A stretch of 64,000 nt of DNA, taken from Albifimbria verrucaria (Eukaryota; Ascomycota; Sordariomycetes; Hypocreales; Stachybotryaceae). The position numbers and the translations under genes were made by a program. Of the stretch, positions 10,141 to 20,092 are shown one piece after another (the stretch's first letter is position 1; each line of letters begins with the position of its first letter). Location of the stretch: NCBI GenBank assembly GCA_020081605.1, contig JAHREC010000011.1, forward strand, positions 1,674,001 through 1,738,000. The letters run 5' to 3'. Under the pieces are notes generated by a model that did no database searches, was not told the origin of the DNA, and saw nothing but the letters and a program-made list of their open reading frames with translations.

Positions 10141-12554
10141 GAGGCACCTTACATTGCAGCGTCGCAGCGAGATACAACTCCTTGGAACCGAGCACCATCC
10201 ATCATCATCATTCATCCCACCTTGTGCCGGCACTAGTCTCCCAATGCAACGGTGCCTGGTTGTCTCGATTAGCGCACGGTAAATCACATAGCGCCTGGCG
10301 CGCTCCAAATCTCCATCTAAGCTGCCACTTCATCTCGACTGCCATCGCGTCACCTCGACCCTGTCGGCCACCGCCGGGGGCCTTGGAAAAGCAACGATGA
10401 GTAAAGGATGACATACATTGCGACACCACCTATCTGGGCCTGTGCCTACGGTATGCTATGGCGCTTGCTGTGTCGCGCGGTGCGGTGCTTCTGCTTCTGC
10501 CCATATGTGCCTAAACAGGTTCCCTGGCACTGACGTTTTGGCTGCCACACCGACCAAAATCGATTCCACCCTTGGGTTTCCTGACGATCCATGGCCGTAA
10601 AAGGCTTGAGGCGCTCCAAGACGGGGTCGAATCTGCCGCGGAGCTCGGAACATCTGCTTCCTTTGCCTTGTTTCTTCGTTCCAGAATGCAAATCGAGCTG
10701 CCTCTCCACGCGCGTCGTCTGTCGTTAACCTGCGAAGCTCGCTTCTTCACCTGTGGTCGACCATCGGTCCTGTCTACGTTTCACCTTGAGCCTGACCAGG
10801 GTGGACGTCTGAAAGGCAAACGACCTTCCCTTTCGTTGTCGAAACCCCACGTAGGACGAAAAGCTTTGGCCCAAGCGGCCTCCCGATAAGCGGTCCCATC
10901 TCTGCAGGGCCACAAACCGAACAACGACAACACACCACCGCTTCCCTCACTTCACCTCTTCTCCTCGTCCTCTTTTACCCAGGCCTAGACCGCGCCAGGC
11001 CTCGATCGCTTGACACAGATCTGACCCTTGTGCTTGGCTGTCAAACTCCCATCTTATGTGGGGTATAATGACCAGGTTTGCCCTAACTCTTAATCTATCC
11101 CATATTGTGCTCTACCGTGGCGCTGGCGAATCATGTATTCCCCAGATTCCCTGTTTGGGATCTTGATCACACCTTGCCCACTTGATTCCCGAGGGCACAG
11201 GATTACCAAACCCTTTGTCATGGGCTAGCCCCGGCAGCCGCCTGCGAGCAATGCCGGCTTCCGCAGGGGTCAGCCGTTCGCTTCACATGCGACATGCCTT
11301 GGCCAGTGGCTCGGATGAATTCATCTCGCCCTGCCTTCCGGGGCGTGGGGACCAAAGACGGAAACTTCCAGGCCCGCCCGCCTTGGTCGACGCTGAAACG
11401 TAGGAGTGACGATAGACCCTTGGCCGCCACGGTAGCCTACGATTTTGTGACCTCCATGGACAGGATCCTCACTTGTAAACTGGCAAACATGGCGTCCTCA
11501 ATGCTGTCACGGCCCCTAGAGGTGGCGTCGTGCTTGACAAGAGTTGTAACAGATATCGTGAGCTGCCTTGCCATCTTGGTATCACAGCATCCCTGGTGTA
11601 ACGTAACGGCCCGCCCGCCCGTACGGAGAGACGTTGCCGAGACGTTAACACTCGGCCGGCGGGAGAGCTTTTACGACAGATAGGATCTGCTCTACCGTGG
11701 ATCAGAGCCAGCATGGATGATCGGTGCCATGGGGCTCAGGACCCTCACTGACATATGGCCTACCTTTTCTGGCGGCCATCCGTACAGGGACTCGGAAATG
11801 GATGTGCCTTTTTCAGCAAAAGATACGGCATGCGGTGCAATATCAGGCCGCCTCGACACCTTTCGGAGCTTCAACCGCAACGGTTAGCATGACCCATCAT
11901 AGTGACATCCGTGAGCAAGATAGTTTTCCAAAAGTGTGGCAGGGGCTGTGATATTAGACTTTGATGTCAAAGGAGGGTGTGGGTTTCCACGAGAAACATA
12001 AAGACGCTTTGGGAGACGTCATGTTATTCCTCTCCTCCAACACGCTTCCGGTCGCCTATTATAAAGACACCATCGCCGACGATATCTCCGTGAGGTACCG
12101 CACCGTAGGGACCCGCCAGGCATTCTCCGACGAACTCTGGGTCGACCTTAATCGGGCGTTATTGGTACCACCCAATAAACCACTTGACTGCAGGCTTCGA
12201 CTATCCTAAGGTTTGGGATATATCATATATATCTGCCGGTCCTACAACCTTCGGTAGACGTCAAGCGCGCTATTAGGCTCCTGCCTGCCCCAGGTTATTT
12301 GACCTCCTCGTCGCCCCGCCCCTACAGGAACAAGCTTTTGTCTTGTCTCTCCATCGACGTGGACTGCCGCTTCCCTGGTCCAGGCCAGTCAACTGAAACA
12401 GGGCGTACATCTGAGTGAGTTTGCTGTCTTCAATTACGAAATGTCTGGGAAGAATGCATAAAGTCGTTGATTAACACCTCCTGCTCAGCGTTTAAATCAC
12501 ATCCAAGTCTCATCTCCATCTCACCGCTTCGTCATCCAACCCAACACCGTTGCC

Positions 12555-14449
12555 ATGGCGAACGAGCACACGCATTACACACCGGCCATGCTGGCCATGT
12601 TTGCCAGGCGGAACAAGATGAACAATGAGTCCATGCTCGCCTTCCTCGCTGCCATCTTAGCACTCACCAGCATCTTCATCGTCTTCCATTACATTCGACG
12701 CGCTGGAAATTATCTTGGATCAAGCAGGCCTTCATTTCTTGTTGCCATCACAAGGTAAACCATCCACGAGACTCGATGATTCATGATAGGGCACTGACAA
12801 GTTGCCTTAGGAAAGCCAGAGGTGTTCTGAACCGCAAGGTGCCTGGCCTACCATCTACTGGACACGCATTCGTAGTCTTCCTCTATGTCGCCATTAACGT
12901 CATCATCACCTTCACCAACATGGACAACAACAACATGCCTATGAACCCGAATATGGCATCCCGAACAGGATGGTAAGCAGCTATGGAACCCTATCATCAG
13001 TTTGCCAACTCAAGACTTACGCTTTTTCTACAGGATGGCTATAGTAAACATGGTGGTTGTGATGTTCTTGTCCCTGAAGAATACACCATTAGCGGCGATT
13101 ACTCCTGGTCATATGAGCGTTTGAATGTGTTGCATCAAGTATCGGGCTACACCACGGTCGCATTCGTTATCATTCACACCTCGTGCTATACATCTTACTT
13201 TGTTGGACAGGGAAGAAACTCTCGGCTCCTTTACCAAGATGAGATCTATGGCATGGTTGCTGGTCTATCGTTCCTCATGCTCGGCTTTGTCGGAGGCGTG
13301 GTTCGACGCTGGTACTACGAGCTCTTCTACTACCTTCATATTATCTTCACCGTCCTTGGCCTCACCATGACTGGACTCCACCAGCCTGAGTTCGCCAAGA
13401 AGGCATTCGTTGCCACGTCTGTCGCAGGAGCTCTCTGGGGCGCGGACCGTCTGATTCGCCTCTGTCGGTTGGTTGCCTACAGCACGAACAATACTGCCAC
13501 ACTCACGCCCCTTCCTAACGGCGGTACTCGCGTTTCACTGGCAAAGGCCCCCATTGGCGCCGACTCGGGCAAGCATGGCTTCCTCTGGATCCCCGCTGTG
13601 CGTAAATTCGAGACGCACCCATTTACAATTGCTGCCATGAACCCTCTCGAGTTTGTGGTAGCGTCGTACGACGGCTTTACCTGTGACCTGCACAAGTATG
13701 CTGTGGAACACCCCGGGGCCACCCTAAAGGCTTCAGTTGAGGGGGCGTATGGCACGTTGCCAGATCCCGTCGAGTATGACAAGGTCGTACTTATCGCTGG
13801 TGGCAGCGGGGCAAGCTTCACCTTTGGCGTGCTTCAGAGTATGCTCAGGAGATTAAAGGACGATGACAAGAAGGAAGTCATTTTTGTTTGGATCGTCAGG
13901 CACCAATGTGAGTAACACAGACGCCAAGCTTTCTAAAAGATACGTTTCTAACCGATGACAGCTTACGTTCACTGGTACTTGCGAGACCTGACAACACTTC
14001 TGAAGGATAGCAGAATTTCCGTACAGATTTACGTGACAAGAGGATCCGCCTCTGAACTGCCTAGCCCAGCGGCATCAGGTGCTTCCAGTCGAAGTCTTGA
14101 ACAAATTACCACCAACGGCGGCATGTTTGAGAAGGAAATTTCTGCAGACATCCAATCGCCCGTGTCAAACAGCAGTGTCGACTTGGAAAAGACGTTGCCA
14201 TCAGAGACGGAGTCGACTTCACCCATCGATATCTCCAGCGGTATTGACAGCGTACCCGTGAAGTACCAACGACCAGATGTCGGGTCAATCATTCGGGCTG
14301 CCGTGGATGAGACTGACGCTCAAGCAAGGGTCGCAGTTATGGGCTGCGGCCCTAATGGCCTCATGAACCAAGTGCGAAACGTGACAGCATCCTGCATCCG
14401 GACAGATGGACCGGCAGTGGAGTTGCATTGCGAGCAGTTTGGCTGGTAA
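12555..14449 (+). CDS. Ferric-reductase-type transmembrane flavocytochrome (FRE family)
   Basis: A plasma-membrane or vacuolar metalloreductase of about 575 residues that would move electrons from NADPH through FAD and haem to Fe(III) or Cu(II). Four exons are read: 12555-12754, 12811-12972, 13034-13907 and 13962-14449, with GT-AG introns of 54-61 bases. The membrane domain includes histidines of the haem-ligand type in HQVSGYTTVAFVIIHTS and YLHIIFTVLGLTMTGLH. The FAD motif is HPFTIA (13618-13635), the NAD(P)-binding loop is AGGSGASFTFG (13798-13830), and the C-terminal nucleotide motif is GCGPNGLMNQVR. A Ser/Thr-rich insert (about 14045-14250) sits inside the reductase domain, as is common in fungal FREs. 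One missing base near 13107, at a GG run, breaks exon 3. Direct substrate and subfamily cannot be assigned. Confidence 0.88.
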
Positions 14450-15384
14450 AGGGAATCAGGGAAGGGTTAAGCGAGAGAAAACGTGCTGGGATTGTCATGA
14501 TTGGAACTTAGCATTGGATACCATTGGAGTTTTGTGTCTTGGGATACCTGAGTGGTTGCTCGATAGCCATGTTGTTGGTGGTGAATGTGGCTTGTTGTTT
14601 GAGATAGCATGAAGTTCGAAGTTGTTCTGTGTGTAAATAGGCGGATATGAAGAAGTTTAAGGTTAATCCTCCCGTGTGCAGAAAATAGCATCACGAAGTT
14701 TGGCCCTGCTGATCATCTGCTCGTACGGTTTAGTTGTTTTGAGCATCGCCGGATTTGTTCCACCTGTCGGATTACGTGGGTCTTGATCCTGAGACTAATG
14801 TCAGGTGGTGACGCCAATGACACTTTTACTGGAGCCTCCACGTGAGAGCTAGACATTTGATCCGGTTTTGGGGTTTCGTGGATATTGGGATGAGTAAGTC
14901 CTGGTAGCATGACCTTGTAGTCGCTTTCGGAAGAGCTGTTGCTTTTTATAAGGCCAGCCGAATTAGTAGTCAGCATGCCTTACAAATTTTAGTGGTGTTC
15001 GCTTTAGAAGAAGAGCCTGTTGTTCTTATTATGATCGCAAGTCTACATTTGATACAGCAATGTCTCACGTTGTACCACTGTTTTAAAGATATCAGGGCCA
15101 AAGATTGACCATTATTTGAGTTCAGAGGCTCACCATTACAGAAAATTGTAGAAATGATACGATGTCATTCGAATTTTATTGTTATCTGCTTCGGTCTTGA
15201 GGTGTATGACAACCCTGTAAGATAAATTGCTGGTGAGCCTAGATGTTTCCCGCACTCTCCTTGTCATCAGACTGCCTGCCACCAGCGAAAAGAATTGAGC
15301 ATACCAAAAATAATATCTGAACCTTCAGATACGCAGTTAGCCAATAGCGATCATCTTGTTGACTTGATGAAGAAGATGCTGGCA
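14450..15384. other. Intergenic AT-rich region
   Basis: It is the convergent 3' flank of the reductase and of the small orphan gene at 15385. No gene or repeat is recognised, and base composition shifts to AT-rich from about 14.5 kb. Confidence 0.5.
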
Positions 15385-15696
15385 CTAGATCACGCCGCTT
15401 TTAGTCTGCCCAGTCCACCCAGATGCCGTAACACTCCCTGAGACAGAGGTCACAAATGCCACCTTCACCAGATTTATCGCTTCGGCGACAGTGGCAGTAG
15501 ATGCAGCTGCAGGGTCTTTGTACAGGTGTTCTTCCCGGGGTGTCAGTCTTGGTAGCTGGTGGCTTCTTTTGGAGTCATCGGACAGTACCTTGTTGTCAGA
15601 GGCGTTGGAAGGCATCGTGGTGGTTGCAGACGACGAGGCTTTTGTCATTTTGGAGCCGTCGTATGCTGCCTTGTTTCCGGAAGCGTTGGAAGACAT
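15385..15696 (-). CDS. Small orphan protein with an internal duplication
   Basis: Possible 103-residue protein from the ATG at 15696. I do not recognise it. It is rich in Ser, Thr, Asn and Lys and looks disordered. The N-terminal half is a tandem duplication: MSSNASGNKAAYDGSK and, about 26 residues on, MPSNASDNKVLSDDSK; the DNA repeat unit is about 78 bases. The C-terminal part (VAEAINLVKVAFVTSVSGS) could form a short hydrophobic segment. The opposite strand is also open across the duplication, so the coding strand is uncertain. No signal peptide, no intron seen. It sits in AT-rich DNA next to another orphan. Confidence 0.4.
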   Translation of the reverse strand: MSSNASGNKAAYDGSKMTKASSSATTTMPSNASDNKVLSDDSKRSHQLPRLTPREEHLYKDPAAASTATVAEAINLVKVAFVTSVSGSVTASGWTGQTKSGVI

Positions 15697-15747
15697 CGTG
15701 ATGGTTGCAGGCAAGAATACTTTTGTCTTTTTGGACTCGGTGAGAGT
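15592..15747. repeat. Imperfect tandem duplication, about 78-base unit
   Basis: Two copies share gcgttggaa..catcgtg.tggttgcag and end in tttttgga-like sequence. Spacing of the copies is about 78 bases, a multiple of three, so the repeat keeps frame on both strands. Confidence 0.7.
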
Positions 15748-16317
15748 CGTAGTTCGTGTGATGCAGTGTAGCTTGCAAGGGCTGGTGAGTATTGAGTCAC
15801 TTCACTTGGATGAGCTTTGAGACACCGAACTGACTCTGGTGTATTTTTGATAAAATAATTTCATAGAAACAAGATGCCCAAGATCTCGTAGAAAGTTCTC
15901 TTATGTAAATTATGATCAAGATTATTTGGCAGTCGAGCTATTGAACAGAATTGACACGCTATTGTACTTGTGATTCACACAGGGCTCACCTCACGCAAGT
16001 AGCTGTGAAGGAAATAAAGGGTGCACAGCTATGAATGGGCGAGTCAGACATTGAAAGGTTCATATTTGTTGGATAAATTTCAATCACAATAGAGTCTAGA
16101 GGGTTGCCACGAATAAGCTGTTCTTTATATTATCTTGGCCGTTCTTGAAACGAAACAACAAGAATAGATTATACGTAATATGTATAATTATTGAATCTCA
16201 CGAAATCTGAGTGTGTAGAGCCAATGTTCATTGAAGGATGATTTACCATGCTAACTAATCTTTTAAATCTTTATTGTTCATTTTTTCAAAACATGGCATC
16301 ACGACTAACCGCAATAG
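15697..16317. other. Intergenic AT-rich region
   Basis: Upstream of the first orphan and downstream of the second. A and T runs are frequent. No gene, RNA or mobile element is recognised. Confidence 0.5.
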
Positions 16318-16710
16318 TCATGTATCTTTTCTCGCAGCTGTAGAATGGCCACCAGCTGCCGGATCCTGAGCTATCGCAGCGATATTATGATAAGGCTCTT
16401 CGGCCATGCCCTGCAATAGCCATTGGTACATAGGCGACATTTGCCTAGTTGCTTTGTGTCTTGCAGCTTGGTGAGATGCCATGGGTAAAGACCCGAAGTT
16501 ATCAGCCCAAGGTCTCCGTAAAGTCACAAAAGCATCTCTAGGAGATGGTTGCTGATAGGAAGCTGACATGCTAGAGCCGTGCCCAGGGTCATTCCATGGA
16601 CAATCTTGGATCTGCTGAGGGTAGGTCTGCTGTTTGTAGGTTGACTTAGGTGGGCTCATAGTCTCTGGCTGGCTGCTATTTTTGTTCTCGTCATGCTTGT
16701 CGTTCGTCAT
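16318..16710 (-). CDS. Small orphan protein, Gln/Pro/Ser-rich
   Basis: Possible intronless 130-residue protein from the ATG at 16710 (MTNDKHDENKNSSQPETM). I do not recognise a domain. It begins with a charged, polar stretch, then QQTYPQQIQDCPWNDPGHGS, and a C-terminal half with a possible helix around MSPMYQWLLQGMAEEPYHNIAAIA. The frame stays open about 28 codons upstream of the ATG, so the first ATG was chosen. No signal peptide. It lies in AT-rich DNA near a second orphan on the same strand, which fits a lineage-specific gene, but it could also be chance. Confidence 0.45.
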   Translation of the reverse strand: MTNDKHDENKNSSQPETMSPPKSTYKQQTYPQQIQDCPWNDPGHGSSMSASYQQPSPRDAFVTLRRPWADNFGSLPMASHQAARHKATRQMSPMYQWLLQGMAEEPYHNIAAIAQDPAAGGHSTAARKDT

Positions 16711-18939
16711 GGCTGAGGAAGTGAAAGAAATATAACTTGACGGTAGGAATAGGGAGAAGGATTCTTTAGGAGGCAAAGGGATTATAGAGTCCAAGCAATA
16801 CCAATAACGACTTGTTCAGTATTGCATTGCTGTATCTTGAAGCTGAGATTCCCAATCTGATGAAGAGGTCTATTTCATCTGAATTAAGCTTGCCGTGCTT
16901 TCCCATATTTATATCAGATTATATTGATCTCCCTCGCAGTACGGCACCCAGTTCACTGGCATAGATGTCGCGGATTATTCTTATTCAGGACTGGGCATCG
17001 TGTGGTGACGATATGGAACTCATTCGTTAGGGCAAGTTGGTGTGGTGGGCAACACTTGGATTGGTTGTATCTCACTTTTGGAACTGCTTGAAAGGGAAAT
17101 CTAACATGCGGGCGGAGAGCTGAGGAATCCCTTTCGGAACTTCAGCAGTTTTGTCTGACGGAAAAAAAGCAGATGCATATGGGGTCTAAAGCCAGAACCC
17201 CGTCGTCCGGAGAGAAAGATTTTGGTGCTGGCCAATAGAATCGTGGTATGCCATTCAGAAAAAGGTATTTCTGTCGTGAAATCTTGGGAGAAACGATGTG
17301 TCGTTAGGCAACTAAATTCTTCTCCCTATTCCATTTGTCGGAGTAAGGCAAGTCTAGATCGCAAGTGTGAAGTGGATTGGGATTGGGATGTGACTGCATC
17401 ACCAATTGGTTGAAGCCAAAATCTGCTCTAGATACCTACACCAGCTGGAAAATTTTGCCGCGAGCCTTGCGCGCAGGCCCGGAATCGTGGATTGTCATTA
17501 GGCGATGCCAGAATCTGACTTGCAAGTTGAGATTGGTGCCAAATGAAGGATGCGTTACTTTAATGCATGCTCATATGACATGACACGACATCTCCAAATT
17601 GAGCCCACATGGGTGCTGCTCTTGTTACGGGAACATGTTTGGAATGGCTTGCTGTTGGGCATCATGAATCGTATTGCTTGCAATTATCCCCATCCTATGA
17701 AACATGTCTATATTCCCTGGAGTCAACTCTAGGATACGGCAATAGCAGATAGACGGCGATGGACATCTATCAACAGTGGGTCATCCGTATGGCTCGGGTT
17801 CTGAGGCGGAGCGACGGCGCCGGGGTGGATCCCTCGATGGATACCGGGCCTCAGGTGATCAATTGCGGAGGCTGTGACGAAGCGGCTTCCTTGGCCTTGA
17901 GAGCAGCCTCAAGAAGATTGCGACGAACAACACGGACAGAATAATTTTGCTTGCAAGTTTGTGTGGTCCTGGATAGGCTCCGGAACTGGGTTATGTGGAA
18001 AATGTCGTACGCACTGCGAAAAGAAACCGGATTCTCCTTTCGTCTCCTCATCACTTAATTTGCGCATTGCTCTCATAAGTCTCATAGAGATGCTGCAGGC
18101 CCAATATTCGAGCGGCGGTAGAAGTCTCATTGACGAGACAGTAACTAGTCGTCTTCACGCAGGGTGTGCAGATCATGATGCAATCCATGCACACTGGCAT
18201 CGCGTAAGGGCCGACCGTGGGAGGCTGAAGGCTTGGTACCCAGTAGGCATCAATCCAGTGAGTCAGATTGCCATATCCCCGTTGCGAAGGCTAGTATGGA
18301 TAAGTGCCGTGACAGGTACGGTAGGGAGGGCTGGCACTTGGGAGTTCTGCCAGAAGAGGGGAAATATCGGTCACAGGCATGTTTTGCTGGAATTGAGTTG
18401 AGGCTACATCAAAGGCGAGGAACGCAACTTGATTTACCATGCGAGTCGCGGGGAGCATGTTGAGTTTGTGAGTTTGCCGCCATCTTGCTGATTCAAACAT
18501 TAATCAAAGTCCTCCTTGGGCACTAACGTCTGTCAGTCAACGAAGCCAAGACCGGTAGGCTGTGTCCCCGGTACAATACGATGAATACGGCTATCCGGCC
18601 CCGGGCTGAGAGCAAACTGACCACTCAGCATCACGGATTGGCGGGATATGTCGGGCTGTTCCCAGCTACGCTGTATCACACGCGACATGGCAGAGGAAGC
18701 AGCGGTGCATGTGGCACACGAATGAGGTTGAAGTTTGTTTACATGGACGAGTATAAAAGAAACATGCTTTCCACCTGGAGAGATTGTGTTTAATATACTG
18801 GACCGTGAGTCTTGCTTGTGACAGGCATTAGAAATATCGCGATTGATATATCACATCCATTACTCCTCAATTGATTGCTTCGAATCTACCATTTCAAGCT
18901 CACACTTTTAATTTGAACATTCATCCATAGCCATTCACA
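16711..18939. other. 2.2-kb intergenic region
   Basis: It lies between divergent genes (orphan on minus, YbjQ-type on plus). Many short open frames exist on the plus strand, the longest 146 codons at 17961-18401, but none has a domain or an obvious intron pattern. Nothing else is recognised. Confidence 0.5.
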
Positions 18940-19451
18940 ATGTTCGGTGCTAAAGACAAGCCGCAACAGGCGCACCAGGACCCGGCCGCCATCCCAGCAC
19001 AGCTGTCCGACTTACACTGTTTCACCGAGACAGAGGGCGTCATCACAACCAGTGCGCATCTCCCTACTCACAAGAATTACCATGACACATACTAACCAAA
19101 GATGATACAGCCATGATGGACCTCCCCGGCTACCGCATCAAACAGGTGCTGGGCACCGTCTTCGGCAACACGGTACGGTCGCGCAACATCGCAGCGGGCA
19201 TCGGCATGGCCCTCAAGAGCCTGGCGGGCGGCGAGCTGCAGTGGTTCACATCGATGCTCTACTCGTGTCGCAACGACTCCATCAGCCGCGTGGTCGCCGA
19301 GACGAAGCAGCGCGGCGGCAACGCAATCATCTGCCTGCGCTTCGACGCCAGCGACATGGGCGGCTTTGCGCAGACGTGCGCCTACGGCACCGCGTGCATA
19401 GTGGAGAAGGTTGACGATGCCGTTAAGGATGCGCCGCAGCTGTTGAACTAG
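18940..19451 (+). CDS. YbjQ/UPF0145 family protein
   Basis: A 150-residue protein with a YbjQ (DUF74, sometimes called putative heavy-metal-binding) domain, a pentamer-forming family of unknown role shared with bacteria. Two exons: 18940-19051 and 19111-19451; the intron has a clean actaac branch site and gatacag acceptor, and the spliced length is in frame. The domain runs from about residue 37: LPGYRIKQVLGTVFGNTVRSRNIA, then KSLAGGELQWFTSML, VVAETKQRGGNAIICLRFDAS and AYGTACIVE. The reading frame is intact, one of few genes here without a break. The N-terminal 35 residues are polar. Function is not known for the eukaryotic members. Confidence 0.85.
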
Positions 19452-20092
19452 GCGTCGTGTTAGGGGCCAGAAGGGTGCTGTAGTGTAGTGTAATAATATG
19501 GAGTGGGAGGGTTCAGAAGAGAGTTTCACGGAAGAGAATCAGCGATTGGAACACGGGACCGATCGGTGGCAAGCCCATGGCTACGCTACGTCTTGGAGTT
19601 GTAAGTAAGCCGGTGTCTCGTGCAGATGAATCAAATCAAGTGAAATCAATCAATTCGAGCTACCAGATCAGTGTGAAAGAGCGCATGTGATTGATTATGT
19701 TATCGGGCTGAACGCTTTGGGAAAACTGCCCAAGTTTAATCTGGCCTGTTGGTGGATCTTTCCGGGAAGGTACGAAAGCGAAGGAAAGCACGAGCCAGGC
19801 TCCCGTCCATTGGAGCAGCAAGAGCAGCTGAGGCAGGTACCTGCCAGCTTGCTTGTACCTGCCTTATCAGCCATCGAACTTATTGACACCCCAAAGCAGT
19901 AATTAATCAACTCCAACATCTTCCGTCTTCGCTCCACAGCCACTCGAGACAAGGGGCTATTGTCAACTATTGCGGAGCCATGCCCGACACGCACACGACA
20001 TAACTGCAGTCCTCGCCTCGAACCTGCGACCCCGATCGTTCCTTAACCCACCACCCGTCCGTCCCCGGCTTCCCTGCGCCTGCGCTTTCGCC
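19452..20092. other. Intergenic, promoter of the aminopeptidase gene
   Basis: No gene recognised. It contains the recurring motif aggtacctgcc / cttgtacctgcc at about 19834-19862, similar to tracts found ahead of several other genes in the window. Confidence 0.5.

Larger units (their letters stand above)
7746..12554. other. 4.8-kb region without a recognisable gene
   Basis: This is the longest gap in the window. The first kilobase is AT-rich. From about 9.3 kb it turns GC-rich, with low-complexity tracts at 9930-10140 and pyrimidine-rich stretches near 10920-10980. Many overlapping short open frames occur on both strands, but none shows a domain, a convincing start context with introns, or a single dominant frame. 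It may hold a long regulatory region for the downstream reductase, a non-coding RNA, or genes hidden by frame breaks. I cannot support any of these. Confidence 0.5.
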
